A DNA stretch of 64,000 nucleotides from Marinobacterium zhoushanense (GCF_014641945.1 NZ_BMIJ01000004.1:484648-548647); one strand, 5' to 3'; positions 1 to 10,265 are shown, numbered from the stretch's first letter. The notes: generated by a model from the sequence alone, not told the origin. A program made the numbers and translations.

Positions 1-212
1 AGTTCGTTCTCGAAGATCTGCCGCCAGTCCCGGCTGAGAGCCTGCACAAATCCACTCTCCTCCTCGACTTCGTCGATCAGGTAGACCGTCCCCTCCATAC
101 GCAGGGTCGCAAGATCTGTCTCTTCGTCGGGTGCCACCCGAGCGGCCCAGTCTGCCATTGGCTGTTTCGGGCGAATCACTATAGCGGAGCGGTTTAGCAA
201 CTTGATCGTCAT
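1..212 (-). CDS. hypothetical protein, 3' part cut by window edge
   Basis: An open frame on the minus strand starts with ATG and runs off the left edge of the window without a stop. The visible N-terminal 70 residues begin MTIKLLNRSAIVIRPKQP and are acidic further on (a run of Asp and Glu around residues 28-50), with no signal peptide or membrane segment. I do not recognise the family. It is divergent from the next gene, with about 50 bases between the two starts. The Shine-Dalgarno sequence is weak. The frame and ATG are clear, but the function is unknown and the C-terminus cannot be seen. Confidence 0.6.
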   Translation of the reverse strand, partial: MTIKLLNRSAIVIRPKQPMADWAARVAPDEETDLATLRMEGTVYLIDEVEEESGFVQALSRDWRQIFENE

Positions 213-261
213 CGACCCAAGCGTCCTATAAAATAGCGTCGAACCCTAAAGGCTCGCGCTG

Positions 262-927
262 ATGATAATTCGTGTACTACCAGAGCTGGAAAATCGCGAC
301 CAGTGGCTCAGTTTTCTGCGCCGCGAGCAGCCCTATTGTCTTGTCGAACAGCCCGAGTGTCTGGTCGATTTCCAGACCCACTTTCTGCAGCTGACGCTAT
401 TCAGTCCCATTTCCAATCTGGGCCAGCGCGATCCGGAGCGCTACACCCTGGGCTCACGCAGCTCCATACAACCCGCCTGGGATCTGATCCGCGGCTGCAA
501 CTGGTCGCTCACGGCGATCATCGACGGCCTCGCCCAGCTCGAGTTCGGCACCAATGTCCGCGACAACTCGCTGCTCGGCCTGCACGGCGATGTCAGCGTA
601 CGCAAGCGCTTTGCCAGCGAGCGAGAACTGCTGCCGCCCAGCGCATCGGGCCTGTTCACACCGCTCACCCAACTGCCGGAACAGTGGTCCGGCGATACCC
701 TATGCCGCCTACTCGCCAACGAGCAGTGGCGCGACTGGCAATCGGAGTCAGCGGATGAAACGCTCAGTCCGCGCGCCCTGCTGCTGGCCCTGCAACAGAG
801 TTGCGATAGCTGGCAGGTGGCCAGACTCGGCGAGCGCCTGCTGCTGCGCCACGCGGGCAGGCCGATGGTCAGTTTCATCCCGGACTCTACACCGCCCAAG
901 CCCCGGCTTGTCGATCGCGACCTGTAG
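262..927 (+). CDS. hypothetical protein (221 aa)
   Basis: This is a complete soluble protein without a signal peptide, membrane segment or motif I recognise. It is rich in Leu, Arg and Gln and has a GLHGDVSVRKRF stretch near residue 106. It is divergent from the partial gene at the left edge and convergent with the jetABC operon, with a hairpin terminator between. Its position next to jetC invites comparison with JetD. However, it is about half the usual JetD length, lies on the opposite strand and shows no Toprim-like motif that I can see. Codon use matches the neighbours, so I regard it as a real gene of unknown function. Confidence 0.6.
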   Translation: MIIRVLPELENRDQWLSFLRREQPYCLVEQPECLVDFQTHFLQLTLFSPISNLGQRDPERYTLGSRSSIQPAWDLIRGCNWSLTAIIDGLAQLEFGTNVRDNSLLGLHGDVSVRKRFASERELLPPSASGLFTPLTQLPEQWSGDTLCRLLANEQWRDWQSESADETLSPRALLLALQQSCDSWQVARLGERLLLRHAGRPMVSFIPDSTPPKPRLVDRDL

Positions 928-953
928 TCCTGTACACAGTAGTCCTGTACAGA

Positions 954-975
954 AAGGGAGCCCGAAGGCTCCCTT
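954..975. terminator. bidirectional hairpin terminator
   Basis: A perfect 9-bp stem (AAGGGAGCC / GGCTCCCTT) with a CGAA loop lies between the convergent 221-residue gene and jetC. The minus-strand exit runs into a short T-rich stretch, so it most likely serves jetABC and also stops the facing gene. The bases just before it repeat AGTCCTGTACA twice. Confidence 0.7.
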
Positions 976-993
976 ATCGATCATGCTGCCGGA

Positions 994-3900
994 TCACACC
1001 AGCTCGGCCTGATCCTCATCGGCGCTCTCGAACTCCTCCCGCGGCATCAGCTTATAGGGGTGATCGGACGCCAGAAGCTCTTTGCCCCGCTCGGTCGGGA
1101 ACTCCACATCGATATCAACCACGCGGCCATCACGGCAGACGTTGATGATGGTATCCATGCAGGATGACAGCAGCGAGTACTTCTCATCCGGCGCGGCGAT
1201 AATGGTCTGCAGACCCAGGTCCGACATGAAGCCGAGCGAGGTGACGGTGTTCTCCGAGTCCAGCTTGTTGAACGCCTCGTCGAATACCGACAAGCTGAAG
1301 CCGCCCACCGGCTTGCCGTCGCTGCCCTCTTTCAGGCGATAGGTGGCGCCCAATGCCGCCGCCATGGCGACGTAGAACGGCACCTGGTGCTCACCACCGG
1401 ACCCGGTCTTGATACGCTGGGTCAGCGTCGTCTTGCGATTGCCCTGCAGGTCCTTCACCACCAACTCGAAATTGTAGAAGTTACGGTAGTCCTGCAACAG
1501 GCTACTTTCGCCCTCATCCTTGAGTACGTCATGGATCTTGGCCAACGCATCGCGGTGGGTGCTGTCGCCGGTGTGCTGCAGGTCGAACAGCGAGCCCACG
1601 TTGGCCTGATCCATCCGCGTGTAGGCTTCGACCAGCTCGAGGATATCCTTGAGCTCCGGGTTGGGGCTCATCTCGAAGCTGTACATCTCCTTGTGGAACG
1701 GACGGTTCTTCAGGTGGGAGTTCAGCTCGCGGATCAGATCGCGGATCTTGTTGATCTGGTCGTTCAGGTGCGCAACGAAGTCGGAACGGAAGGCGGTTTC
1801 CGCCTCCAGACGGGCACGCTCGGCCTTCTTCGCGTACTGCGCCAGCTCCGATTCGCGCAGCGCCTCGACGGTGCTGTCGACGAACTTCTCCAGATCCTCA
1901 TGGGTGGAGTCGGGACCGATCTTATCCAGCTCCTGGTGGCTCATGCCGCCGCCGTGGTAGCGCGCCTTGTACTGCGCCACGGCATCGCGCACACCGTTCT
2001 TTTTCTTCTCGTGCAGCTGCAGTTCGCCCTGGGCCTTCTTCGCCGCTTCGAAGATGATCCGCTCCAGCTCGCCGTCGCAGGCTTCGTCAAGATAGTCGCG
2101 TTTCTCCTGCGCGGATTGGGCGTCAAAGTTGCTGTTCTCTTCACACTTGGTGCGGCGCTCCACGTGCTCGACCAGCTCACCATCCAGCGCCTCGACCAAC
2201 GCATTGTCCTTGATGATATTGGTGCGCACCTTCTGCAGCTTGTCCATCAGCGATTTCTGCTTCGCCTCCACCGCTTTCTGATGCTCTGCCAACTCGGCGA
2301 TGCGGGCCTGGATGCCGGAATCGTCATGGTTGCGCAGGTCGGTGATCGCCTGCTCGAAGCCCTTGATCTCGCCGCTGATCTGCTCACGCTGAGTGCACAG
2401 GTCGTAAACGCGCTCATTAACGCCCATCAGACCGTTGGCCAGACTGATCAGCGAGTCGCGCAGCTTCTCCAGGGTTTCGTGCTTCTTGCCGAGGGTGGTG
2501 AACTCCTTGATCAGCTCATCTACCTGACGCCCCTGCACCTGCAACTGGTCGCCGCGCCGGCGGATACCCATGATCGGGCTCAGCTCGTTGATCGCAGTAG
2601 TGGAGCCCTCGGACTGCAGCATGCAGTCGTAGGTCAGCGCGCGCTCATGGCGCAGCAGCTCGTTTTCGGTCTCCACCGCCATCACCCCACCCAGGGCGCG
2701 GTTCATATAGGCGCGGGCATCGTCGTTGTCGGTATCGATAAACTGCGCCAGCGAATTCGGCTTGGTGCGATTCAACCATTCACCACTCTTCGTGGTGTTG
2801 ATGATACGGCAGCCCTTCAGGTGGCGGCCCTTGCGGCGGTACAGGGTGATCGCCTCCTTGACCCGGTCCGGCGCCACCACCAGTGCCTCACGGCGGGCGC
2901 CGAGGAAGGACTCGATGGCGATACGCCACTTGTCGTCGTTGATATCGACCAGCTCGCAGATCGGCGTCGACTTGATGCCGTAGCCCTCCAGCAGCTCCAT
3001 CAGCTCGCGGGTGTTGTGGCGGATCGGCGCCCGCCCCTGCTGCAGCTGCTCCACCGCGCTCTTCTGGTTCTGGATGGTGCTGCGCAACTCGTTTATGCGG
3101 ATCACCGACTCCTCGTAACGGCGCGATACCGCCTTGCGCACGGAATCGATATTGCCGCGCAGCTGCTCCAGGGTGTTGTCCACTTCGACCGGGGAGATCG
3201 GCCAGGCTTCGGCGAGTACATTCTCGCCCGAGCGCCACAGCTCCACCGACTGCGCCACCACCGGACGGAACGCCTCCGGCAGCATATCGGTATGATCGGT
3301 GAAGCTGACCGTGGTGCGCAGCAGGCTGTACACGCTCTGGATCCGGTCCTTGACCACGTTCAGCTCATGCTGGTGGGCGCGGATGGAGGACTCCAACGCG
3401 TTGATCTGGTGGGCGGAGTCGGAGGTGTTCAGCTCGGCACGGGCGTTGGCCAGGTCCTGGATTGCCCGGTTCAGCGCTTCGCTGGTCTCGGCCAGCTCGA
3501 CCTGCAGCGTGCCCTCCTGCTCCTGAGAGCTCTCCAGACGCTCGGCGGCCTCCTCCTTCTTCAGGTCGGCCTGCTCGAAGCGGGATTCATGGACCACCCA
3601 CTCGTACTCGACCGAGTTGCGCAGGTTGCGGCTGATGCCGCGGCACATCTCCTGCACCTTCTCCAGCTCGGTGATACGGTTGGCCACCTCCTGGGTCTTC
3701 TGCTCCATCGCCCGGTACTCGTCCAGCGACTTGCGGAAGGCGCCGACGTGAACGATGTTCTCGTCCAGTACGAACTCGCGCACGAAGCGAGTCGGGCTGT
3801 CGATCGGTACGAACTTCAGCGCGTTCTTGAAGTTCTTGACGAACTTGTCGTCGTCGTTGGGCATCTGCGGATCGTGACTGAGATGGGTCACCATCTCCTT

Positions 3901-4431
3901 GACGAAGCGTGCGGCACGCTTCTCCAGGATCATCTCCGGGCACTGCTTGAGCAGGCCGTCGCGGACCTCATTCCACGCCTTGGGCATCCGGCCGTTACCC
4001 TGCTTGACGGTGAAGTCGTCCAGCGTCACGGAGAAGTTGGGCAGGATGAAACGGCCGAGGATCTCCTCGTCGGCGTTGGCTGTCGAAGCACTGATGGCGA
4101 TACCGACACAGCTCTCCTGCGCGGTTTCGGTATCGAAGAAGCTCATCGCCAGGTAGGAGATGGAGTCCTCGCGCGCGTTGCCCTTCTTGCCCATATCGTC
4201 GAGGAAACCCAGGCAGTAGGTGCGTAGCGAGCGCTCGCTCTTCTCACCGGCGGAGGCGTTGAAACTCAGGTGGCGCTTGTGGCCGCCCATCAGCACCGTC
4301 TGCATCGCATCGAGCAGAGAGGATTTACCCGAACCGTTGGGGCCGACGATGGCGACGTTGCCCTTGATCGGGATCTCCATCGCCCCAAGCACATACCAGT
4401 TGACCAGCACCATGCGATTAAGCTGTTTCAT
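994..4431 (-). CDS. jetC: JetC/MksB-like SMC ATPase of a Wadjet-type complex
   Basis: This is an SMC-type ATPase of 1145 residues. It has a Walker A motif GPNGSGKSS at about 30-38, long charged coiled coils, a globular hinge-like region around 490-620, an ABC signature SGGEH at about 1011 and a Walker B/catalytic VFDEAF with Glu near 1052. In Wadjet/MksBEF systems this subunit extrudes DNA loops in an ATP-driven way, and the nuclease subunit JetD (MksG) then cuts circular plasmids. It is the third gene of jetA-jetB-jetC; its ATG overlaps the end of jetB by 14 bases and is preceded by GGGGAG. All ATPase motifs look intact. No jetD follows: the next gene downstream faces the other way. A chromosomal condensin role without a nuclease is the main alternative to plasmid defence. 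Confidence 0.87.
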   Translation of the reverse strand: MKQLNRMVLVNWYVLGAMEIPIKGNVAIVGPNGSGKSSLLDAMQTVLMGGHKRHLSFNASAGEKSERSLRTYCLGFLDDMGKKGNAREDSISYLAMSFFDTETAQESCVGIAISASTANADEEILGRFILPNFSVTLDDFTVKQGNGRMPKAWNEVRDGLLKQCPEMILEKRAARFVKEMVTHLSHDPQMPNDDDKFVKNFKNALKFVPIDSPTRFVREFVLDENIVHVGAFRKSLDEYRAMEQKTQEVANRITELEKVQEMCRGISRNLRNSVEYEWVVHESRFEQADLKKEEAAERLESSQEQEGTLQVELAETSEALNRAIQDLANARAELNTSDSAHQINALESSIRAHQHELNVVKDRIQSVYSLLRTTVSFTDHTDMLPEAFRPVVAQSVELWRSGENVLAEAWPISPVEVDNTLEQLRGNIDSVRKAVSRRYEESVIRINELRSTIQNQKSAVEQLQQGRAPIRHNTRELMELLEGYGIKSTPICELVDINDDKWRIAIESFLGARREALVVAPDRVKEAITLYRRKGRHLKGCRIINTTKSGEWLNRTKPNSLAQFIDTDNDDARAYMNRALGGVMAVETENELLRHERALTYDCMLQSEGSTTAINELSPIMGIRRRGDQLQVQGRQVDELIKEFTTLGKKHETLEKLRDSLISLANGLMGVNERVYDLCTQREQISGEIKGFEQAITDLRNHDDSGIQARIAELAEHQKAVEAKQKSLMDKLQKVRTNIIKDNALVEALDGELVEHVERRTKCEENSNFDAQSAQEKRDYLDEACDGELERIIFEAAKKAQGELQLHEKKKNGVRDAVAQYKARYHGGGMSHQELDKIGPDSTHEDLEKFVDSTVEALRESELAQYAKKAERARLEAETAFRSDFVAHLNDQINKIRDLIRELNSHLKNRPFHKEMYSFEMSPNPELKDILELVEAYTRMDQANVGSLFDLQHTGDSTHRDALAKIHDVLKDEGESSLLQDYRNFYNFELVVKDLQGNRKTTLTQRIKTGSGGEHQVPFYVAMAAALGATYRLKEGSDGKPVGGFSLSVFDEAFNKLDSENTVTSLGFMSDLGLQTIIAAPDEKYSLLSSCMDTIINVCRDGRVVDIDVEFPTERGKELLASDHPYKLMPREEFESADEDQAELV

Positions 4432-5188
4432 TGCTGCGCTCCCCGGTGGTTTCCTCTTCGCTCATGGTTTCGACAGCCGCCTGTTCAGGCTCAGGATCGG
4501 GCGGTGTTGCGCCCGACTCCGCTTCGACTGCTGCGGCGACCTTGTCTTCGGCGCGGCGGTTCCGCTCCACCTCATCCTCGACATACTCGTCGGTCTGCTC
4601 GCGGTTATCGATATCGCAGAGCGCTTCGAGCTGGCCGATGTAATCCTCGACCACCACCTGGCGGATGGTCGGGTTGATGCGGATCGGCACGTTCTTCGGA
4701 TCGGTCTCGTCGGATTTACCACGCTCGATGATGCCGTGGCGGGTGAACAGCGACAGGATCTCCTTGAGACGGGTCTCGTTGGGGATCTCCTTGCCGGTCA
4801 GGGTGTCGTACAGACGCAGCAGATCGTCGGAGGAGCTGAACGCCTTGCCGTCCTCCACCTCGAACGCCTCCAACTTGGCCTCGTAGGTCTGGCGCAGGCA
4901 GAGCAGCAGCAGCGACTCATCCAGACGCAGGCGCATCACCCGCTCCTCGCCCTGGGGCAGGATACCGAGGTAAGCCTCGTCGGGCTGATAGATCAGACTC
5001 CAGCCGATCGCCTCGAACAGGTTGCGGAAGTAATCCACGTTGCCGGCAATCAGAAAGTAGTGCTCGCGGTGCACAGGGCGGTCCGCGTAGAGGAACTGAC
5101 TGGTCAGCAGCAGATTGGCGGCGCGGATGAAATCATCCGCCTGATGCTGTTCGTTACGGGAAACGACTTTTTGCAGGTCACCTAGCAT
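4418..5188 (-). CDS. jetB: JetB/MksE-like subunit (DUF4194)
   Basis: A 256-residue soluble protein of the DUF4194/JetB type, equivalent to MksE or MukE. It is predicted to be a winged-helix KITE-like subunit bridging the kleisin JetA and the SMC heads. The core spans about residues 1-190, and the last 60 residues are a low-complexity acidic tail rich in Glu and Ala. I chose the ATG that overlaps the jetA stop by one base (TAATG), because it has an AGGA ribosome site seven bases upstream; an in-frame ATG 11 codons earlier would overlap jetA by 34 bases. The gene overlaps jetC by 14 bases, which implies translational coupling of the whole operon. The assignment rests on residue pattern plus gene order. 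Confidence 0.82.
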   Translation of the reverse strand: MLGDLQKVVSRNEQHQADDFIRAANLLLTSQFLYADRPVHREHYFLIAGNVDYFRNLFEAIGWSLIYQPDEAYLGILPQGEERVMRLRLDESLLLLCLRQTYEAKLEAFEVEDGKAFSSSDDLLRLYDTLTGKEIPNETRLKEILSLFTRHGIIERGKSDETDPKNVPIRINPTIRQVVVEDYIGQLEALCDIDNREQTDEYVEDEVERNRRAEDKVAAAVEAESGATPPDPEPEQAAVETMSEEETTGERSNETA

Positions 5189-6588
5189 TATTGAGTCCTG
5201 TGAATCACGAAGCCACGACACTCCACCATATCGGCGACGTTGACGTAGCGGTCTTCAAACTGAATCTGGTAGCGCGTAGCGGTCTTGCGCGCCTTCTTGC
5301 CGAGCGAGTTCAGGTGGCGTACGTAGCTGAAGCAGATGTAGTCTTCGATGCTGTCGATACGGAACTCGGTGGCATCGAGCTTATCGCGACCGGCGAACTG
5401 CTCCTCGAGGTAGGCCTCGATCTTGTCCACCTTGACCTCACGGCGCTCCTTCCACTCCTTGAACAGCTGACGCAGCGTCAGCACCCTGGGATCGATCTCG
5501 GCCTGGGTGATGATGCGCGGTTTGGTCTCGACACGGCGGCGGATCGGCGAGCGCACACTCGACGGCGAGATGAAGCCGACCTGCTCAAGGCTATCCACCA
5601 GCGGAATCTCGCTCTCGTTCTTCTTCGCCAGTTCGGCGATCAGACGCGACAGACGCGCTGCCATCCCCGGCGTGGTCTTGTCCATGTAGCGCACGGTGTC
5701 AGCCACCCGCTTCTCGAGCTGGTAGCGGAAGTCATCGATGGCGGCCAGACGCTGATCCACCGACTCAAAGATGCGGATGACGCGGTTGATGTGCTGCTGC
5801 ACCAGCGCTTCCGCCTCCTCCACATCCAGCTCGTACTGCATCTGGTAGTGCTCGGCCAGCTGATCCAGCTTGAGCGGATCGAACTGCAGGTCGCGCATCA
5901 TCGACAGGATCTGGCGGCGGAAGCGAAACGGGTTGTTCTTGGTCTTCAGCGTCTTGTAGTCGGAGACCAGGATATGCTCGACGAAACGGTCGAAGAAGCT
6001 GCGCACGATCTCCTGCGGCGTCGAGCTGTCGGCCAGGCTGATCTTCAGCTCACGCAGGCCGAGCAGCATATCGGTCAGGTGGGCACTGAAGTCGGACGCG
6101 GTCTGTGCCGCCTCCTCCAGCGCGATACCGCGCCCCACCGGGTCGGCCACCGCCGATTCCAGCGAGCTGAGCACGTTCAGTACCGCACCGCCGTAGCTGC
6201 GCTTCTCCAGCTTGGAGATCGACGCCAGCGAGCGCAGCAGGAAGCTGTTCGCCGGCGACATCAGCACGTAGGTGCGGTAGATCCGCTGCTCCTCTTCGAG
6301 CCAGCCGGTCTGCACCAGGCGACGGTAGATCCGGTTGGTGTAGTCGGCGCTGGAAAGTGGCAGATCGCTGTCACTTTCGTCATCCGCCTCGGCGGCCCAG
6401 CGGCGAATACCGTAACGCACGACCGCATTTTCAATGGTCGAGCGCACCAGATCCTTGGGGATGAAGGGATCGATCAGATCCTCGTCGAAGAACAGGTCTG
6501 CCAGCTCCAGCAGCACCACCTCGTAGATACGGCGGTTCTGGCCCGATAGCGGCAGAAAGATGTCGTCCGGAAGCTTGTTGAAAAGCAC
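5188..6588 (-). CDS. jetA: JetA/MksF-like kleisin subunit
   Basis: A 466-residue protein of the Wadjet JetA family, equivalent to the kleisin MksF. The N-terminus ([15 protein letters not shown]) is followed by helical winged-helix-like segments, a charged helical middle and a C-terminal part that would contact the SMC head. It is first in the operon. The start is a GTG with only a weak ribosome site. Upstream lies a perfect 12-bp palindrome, CTTAAGCTTAAG, at 6607-6618, which could be an operator. In characterised systems this subunit closes the ring formed by the SMC dimer. JetA families differ between Wadjet types and I cannot assign the type from sequence alone. Confidence 0.82.
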   Translation of the reverse strand: MLFNKLPDDIFLPLSGQNRRIYEVVLLELADLFFDEDLIDPFIPKDLVRSTIENAVVRYGIRRWAAEADDESDSDLPLSSADYTNRIYRRLVQTGWLEEEQRIYRTYVLMSPANSFLLRSLASISKLEKRSYGGAVLNVLSSLESAVADPVGRGIALEEAAQTASDFSAHLTDMLLGLRELKISLADSSTPQEIVRSFFDRFVEHILVSDYKTLKTKNNPFRFRRQILSMMRDLQFDPLKLDQLAEHYQMQYELDVEEAEALVQQHINRVIRIFESVDQRLAAIDDFRYQLEKRVADTVRYMDKTTPGMAARLSRLIAELAKKNESEIPLVDSLEQVGFISPSSVRSPIRRRVETKPRIITQAEIDPRVLTLRQLFKEWKERREVKVDKIEAYLEEQFAGRDKLDATEFRIDSIEDYICFSYVRHLNSLGKKARKTATRYQIQFEDRYVNVADMVECRGFVIHRTQ

Positions 6589-6700
6589 TGAGTTGGGGTC
6601 CGTTCACTTAAGCTTAAGAGGGCGATTCTAACGGAAAACCCGGCACGGGATAAGGGCTGATCCAAGCAGCGCCCAGGTTAAATCGCCTGCCACAATTCGC

Positions 6701-6716
6701 TGTCGCAAAAATGACA
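6701..6716 (+). promoter_or_regulatory. NifA-type upstream activator site for modEABC
   Basis: TGTCGCAAAAATGACA fits the NifA enhancer consensus TGT-N10-ACA exactly. It sits about 96 bases upstream of a sigma-54 -24 element, the usual spacing. Its core resembles the sites found upstream of nifF and nifV in this window (shared pattern TGTnGCAAAA). NifA itself is not encoded here, so NifA control is inferred from the motif. Confidence 0.65.
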
Positions 6717-6732
6717 TTTGTACCGGCCGCTA

Positions 6733-6850
6733 CATTTTTTACATAACGCAAAATTTCATAACGCAAAACATATAATCAATACCTTTCATATACTTAATTC
6801 ATTGGCATGGATTAAGCTGTCTCTCTGTACCGATCATTTTTTACATAACG
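6733..6850 (+). promoter_or_regulatory. tandem ModE-like half-sites in the modE leader
   Basis: A 16-base element, CATTTTTTACATAACG, occurs exactly twice (6733-6748 and 6835-6850), each preceded within a few bases by TGTACCG. A third partial copy, TTTCATAACG, lies at 6754-6763. TACATAACG equals the right half of the classical ModE operator of Escherichia coli modA, but a clear left half is lacking. The second copy lies downstream of the predicted sigma-54 start point and ends ten bases before the modE ATG, so bound protein would block expression. Autorepression by Mo-ModE is the simplest reading. Confidence 0.45.
6803..6818 (+). promoter_or_regulatory. sigma-54 promoter of modEABC
   Basis: TGGCATGGATTAAGCT carries GG and GC separated by exactly ten bases, with a full TGGCAT -24 element; the -12 element is weaker. 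It lies about 96 bases downstream of a NifA-type site and about 43 bases before the modE ATG. Transcription would begin near 6829. Confidence 0.65.
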
Positions 6851-6860
6851 GTCCCGAAGC

Positions 6861-7613
6861 ATGGCGGAACAGAATCAACAACTTGAAGCGCTCGCGGCCC
6901 AGCTTGATAGCCGCGGCCGGCTGGAAAAACGGCTACGACTGCTGGAAGCGATCGCCTCCACCGGCTCGCTGACAGCCGCCGCGGAGCTGACAGGCGTCAG
7001 CTACAAAACCGCGTGGAATCATCTGCGCGAGCTGAACAGCGCCTGTGGTGAAACGCTGGTCAGCACCAGTACCGGCGGCGCCAGCGGCGGCGGTTCAAGG
7101 CTAACCGACAGCGGCGAGGCTCTGCTCAAGCTGCTGCGCATCCAGCGCACCGGTAGCCGCCACCGCCTGGCACAGAGGGTTCCTGCACTCAGGTTCAGTG
7201 CCCGCAACCAGTTGCCGGCGCGCGTAATCGGCATCAGCACCAGCGGCGTGATCGCCAGGGTCGACCTGCGCATCGGCAGCCTGGAGCTGTATAGCCATAT
7301 CACCCGCAGCAGCATTGAACGCCTGGGGCTGAGCCAGGGCGGTGGCGCCTTCGCCATCATCAAGGCCAGTGCGCTCGAGCTGTTGCCGCCGGACAGCCCC
7401 GAGCCGGTCGGCGACATCAACTGCCTGCCGGCTCGGGTGCTCAGTTGCGAAAGCAGCGCCCAGGGCCGAGAGATCGAATTGGAACTGGCCGAGGGCGTCA
7501 GCCTGACCGTCGCCCGCGCCTTCAACCTGAGCGAAGAGGCGTGGATCTACCAGGGCGCAGCGCTTCAGGTACTGATCCAACCGGAAGAGATTATGTTGGC
7601 GACCGCTGCATAG
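6861..7613 (+). CDS. modE: molybdate-responsive regulator ModE
   Basis: This 250-residue protein has a LysR-like winged helix-turn-helix at about 20-85 (GSLTAAAELTGVSYKTAWNH) and the ModE hallmark TGGASGGGS near 72. Two consecutive Mop/TOBE domains (about 118-180 and 186-245) bind molybdate. In the family the Mo-bound dimer represses the molybdate transporter and adjusts Mo-dependent genes, including nitrogenase regulation. Here it is the first gene of a modE-A-B-C operon, 46 bases ahead of modA, so it probably controls its own operon. The leader carries a NifA-type site, a sigma-54 promoter and repeated ModE-like half-sites. The ribosome site before the ATG is poor. Confidence 0.93.
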   Translation: MAEQNQQLEALAAQLDSRGRLEKRLRLLEAIASTGSLTAAAELTGVSYKTAWNHLRELNSACGETLVSTSTGGASGGGSRLTDSGEALLKLLRIQRTGSRHRLAQRVPALRFSARNQLPARVIGISTSGVIARVDLRIGSLELYSHITRSSIERLGLSQGGGAFAIIKASALELLPPDSPEPVGDINCLPARVLSCESSAQGREIELELAEGVSLTVARAFNLSEEAWIYQGAALQVLIQPEEIMLATAA

Positions 7614-7659
7614 GCGCTTACCCACAACAGCTAGAGCAGATCAACTTAAGGATGAAGAT

Positions 7660-8421
7660 ATGAACAGGTTCACAGGTCGCGTCACAGCTATCGCAACAAT
7701 CGCCCTCTGCCTGCTGCCACTGGGCGCTCAAACCAGCGCAGCAGAGGTCAAAGCCGCCGTGGCGGCCAACTTCACCGCCGCGGCAAAGGAGATCGCCGCC
7801 GAATTTGAACAGCAGAGCGGACATAGCGTCAGCCTGAGTTTCGCCTCCACCGGCAAGCTCTACACCCAGATCGTCAACGGCGCGCCGTTCGATATTTTTC
7901 TGTCCGCCGATGCCGCGCGGCCGCGGAAACTGGTCGACTCGGGAGACGCGGTAGCCGACTCGCTGTTCACCTACGCGGTGGGCCAACTGGTGTTGTGGAG
8001 CGCCGATGCCGCGCTGATCGACAGCGAAGGTAGCGCCCTGAAACAGAAGACCCTGGAGCGCCTGGCGATCGCCAACCCGAAAACCGCACCCTATGGCGCC
8101 GCCGCAATCGAAACCCTGCAACAGCTTGACCTCTGGACCCATTACGAAAGCAGCACCGTGCGTGGTGACAGCATCGCCCAGACCTATCAGATGGCGTATA
8201 CCGGTGCGGTCCAGGCGGCGCTGGTGGCCCGCGCCCAGATCGCGCTGGACAGCAGCGGCTCCAGCTGGCTGATCCCGGCAGAGCTGTACAGCCCGATCCG
8301 CCAGCAGGCGGTACTGCTGAGCCACAGTGCGGATAACGAGGCGGCGAAGGCGCTGATCGCCTACCTGCAGAGTGACAAGGCCCGCAGCATCATCGAACGT
8401 TACGGCTACGGTCTGGAGTAA
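7660..8421 (+). CDS. modA: molybdate-binding periplasmic protein ModA
   Basis: A 253-residue substrate-binding protein with a cleavable signal peptide (hydrophobic stretch about 9-20, cleavage probably after TSAA near residue 28). The mature start [19 protein letters not shown] and the [11 protein letters not shown] segment are typical of ModA, where early Ser/Thr side chains coordinate the oxyanion. Length matches the family. It delivers molybdate in the periplasm to ModBC. AAGGATG precedes the ATG. It sits between modE and modB, and the locus adjoins nifF, consistent with supply of Mo for the FeMo cofactor. Tungstate binding cannot be excluded from sequence. Confidence 0.95.
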   Translation: MNRFTGRVTAIATIALCLLPLGAQTSAAEVKAAVAANFTAAAKEIAAEFEQQSGHSVSLSFASTGKLYTQIVNGAPFDIFLSADAARPRKLVDSGDAVADSLFTYAVGQLVLWSADAALIDSEGSALKQKTLERLAIANPKTAPYGAAAIETLQQLDLWTHYESSTVRGDSIAQTYQMAYTGAVQAALVARAQIALDSSGSSWLIPAELYSPIRQQAVLLSHSADNEAAKALIAYLQSDKARSIIERYGYGLE

Positions 8422-8447
8422 TCCGGTCGCCACAAGGAGCAGAGAGT

Positions 8448-9113
8448 ATGACCGAAGCGATACTGCTGACACTGAAGCTGGCCGGACTGACCACGCTGAT
8501 TCTGCTGCTGATCGGCACACCGCTGGCCTGGTGGCTGGCCCGCAACCGTACCTGGTGGAAGGAGATCATCAACGCCATGGTCGCCCTGCCGCTGGTGCTG
8601 CCACCAACGGTGCTGGGCTTCTACCTGCTGCTGGTGATGTCGCCGCAGAGCACGCTGGGCGGATTCCTCAAGCAGACCTTTGGCATCACCCTGCCCTTCA
8701 CCTTCGAGGGGCTGGTGGTGGGCTCGGTGATCTACTCCCTGCCCTTCGTCGTGCAGCCGATCCGCAACGCCTTCGAAGCGCTTGGCAGTGCGCCGATGGA
8801 GGTGGCAGCGACTCTGCGCGCCTCACCGCTGGACCGTTTCCTCACCGTGGCCCTGCCGCTGGCACGGCCCGGTTTTCTCAGCGGCGCTGTGCTGGGCTTT
8901 GCCCACACCGTCGGCGAGTTTGGCGTCGTGCTGATGATCGGCGGCAATCTGCCGGGTGAAACCAAGGTGCTGTCGATCGCCATCTACGACCATGTGGAAT
9001 CATTGGAGTGGACCCAGGCTCACATCCTCTCCGGCGGCATGCTGGCCGGCTCGTTCCTGCTGATATTCGCGATGATGCTGATCGAGAAACGCTGGGGGAG
9101 GCTGTCCCGATGA
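8448..9113 (+). CDS. modB: molybdate ABC transporter permease ModB
   Basis: A 221-residue inner-membrane permease with about five hydrophobic segments and the cytoplasmic EAA loop ([20 protein letters not shown], about 104-123) that docks on the ATPase. [15 protein letters not shown] near 152 is typical of ModB/CysT-type permeases. AAGGAG precedes the ATG by a normal distance. Its last codons overlap the modC start as ATGA, so modB and modC are translationally coupled. It forms the channel for molybdate import with ModA and ModC. Confidence 0.95.
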   Translation: MTEAILLTLKLAGLTTLILLLIGTPLAWWLARNRTWWKEIINAMVALPLVLPPTVLGFYLLLVMSPQSTLGGFLKQTFGITLPFTFEGLVVGSVIYSLPFVVQPIRNAFEALGSAPMEVAATLRASPLDRFLTVALPLARPGFLSGAVLGFAHTVGEFGVVLMIGGNLPGETKVLSIAIYDHVESLEWTQAHILSGGMLAGSFLLIFAMMLIEKRWGRLSR

Positions 9114-10249
9114 GTACACTCAATGCCCGTTTCCAGGGCAAGATCGGCGACTTCCGCCTCAATGTCGAGTTTGCCATCCCGGCACAAGGGGTCACCGCCC
9201 TGTTCGGGCCCTCCGGCTGCGGCAAAACCACCCTGCTGCGCTGTATCGCCGGGCTGACCCGTCTGCCGGGCGCCGAGCTGTCGATGAACGGCGATAGCTG
9301 GCAGCAGGGCCGGCACTTCGTGCCGACACACAAGCGCCCGATCGGTTACGTGTTTCAGGAGCCCGGCCTGTTCGCCCACCTCAACGTGATGAAAAACCTG
9401 ACCTACGGCATGCGACGGGCCGGTGTCAAAACAGAGAACTCCAAAGCGCTTGGCGAGCTGACCGAACTGATGGGCATCGCCCAGTTGCTGCAGCGCCAGG
9501 TGCATGCGCTGTCCGGTGGCGAACGGCAGCGCGTGGCGATCGCCCGCGCCCTGCTGATGCGCCCAAAACTGCTGTTGATGGATGAGCCGCTGTCAGCGCT
9601 GGACCAGGACAACAAGAACGAAATCCTGCCCTATCTGGAGCAGCTGCACGCCCAACTGGAGATACCGGTCCTCTACGTCACGCACGACCGGCGCGAAGTG
9701 GAACGTCTGGCCGACCAGATCTTGCTGCTACGCGGCGGCGAGCTGCTGGCCCAGGGCGAGATCGGCGAGATGCTGACCCGCCCCGACCTGCCCTTCGCCT
9801 CCGCCCGGGATGCCGTGACCGTGCTCGATGGCCGGGTACTGCACTTCGACGTGCGCTATGGGCTGAGCACCCTGCAGCTCGACGGCGGGACGCTGGAGGT
9901 ACCGGATACACTGGGTCCGACCGGCGTCTACAAGCGCCTGCGCATCGCCGCCACCGACGTCAGCCTGGCCCAGAGCCTCGATCACGCCAGCACCATTTTG
10001 AACCGCCTCCCGGCGGTGATCTGGAAAATCCTGCCCACCGACGGCCCCAGCCTCAACGTGCTGCTGCGTGTCGGCAATATGGGCGAGGGCAGCGCCCTGC
10101 TCGCCAGCGTCACCCGCAAGTCGGTCGAGAGCATGAACCTGCAACCCGGTCAGAGCGTCTATGCCCAGATCAAGGGCGCCTCGCTGCTCGGTTCGCACAC
10201 CACGCCCCATCCACGTCAGCATCGGATGACGCCGCCGATCAACAGCTGA
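9110..10249 (+). CDS. modC: molybdate ABC transporter ATP-binding protein ModC
   Basis: A 379-residue ATPase with Walker [10 protein letters not shown] at about 30-38, Q-loop FQEPGLF, signature [15 protein letters not shown], Walker [13 protein letters not shown] and the switch His in VTHDR. A C-terminal Mop domain (about 290-360) may sense cytoplasmic molybdate. I set the start at the ATG overlapping the modB stop (ATGA); an upstream in-frame start would add about 34 residues of shadow sequence read from modB. The end of the gene is followed at once by the nifF control region. Confidence 0.95.
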   Translation: MSTLNARFQGKIGDFRLNVEFAIPAQGVTALFGPSGCGKTTLLRCIAGLTRLPGAELSMNGDSWQQGRHFVPTHKRPIGYVFQEPGLFAHLNVMKNLTYGMRRAGVKTENSKALGELTELMGIAQLLQRQVHALSGGERQRVAIARALLMRPKLLLMDEPLSALDQDNKNEILPYLEQLHAQLEIPVLYVTHDRREVERLADQILLLRGGELLAQGEIGEMLTRPDLPFASARDAVTVLDGRVLHFDVRYGLSTLQLDGGTLEVPDTLGPTGVYKRLRIAATDVSLAQSLDHASTILNRLPAVIWKILPTDGPSLNVLLRVGNMGEGSALLASVTRKSVESMNLQPGQSVYAQIKGASLLGSHTTPHPRQHRMTPPINS

Positions 10250-10265
10250 TCTTGCACCGATCCAA

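Noticed and set aside
1387..4227. A 946-codon open frame on the plus strand opposite jetC
   Set aside because: It is the antisense shadow of a high-GC, strongly biased gene. Its product is a Leu/Val/Gln/Asp-rich repeat-like string with no motifs, while the minus strand carries a complete SMC ATPase.
5191..6549. A 452-codon open frame on the plus strand opposite jetA
   Set aside because: Same antisense effect; the composition is typical of a shadow frame and the opposite strand fits the jetABC operon.
9008..9109. Upstream in-frame extension of modC
   Set aside because: It would overlap modB by about 100 bases, and the extra residues match no ModC; the ATGA overlap start is standard.
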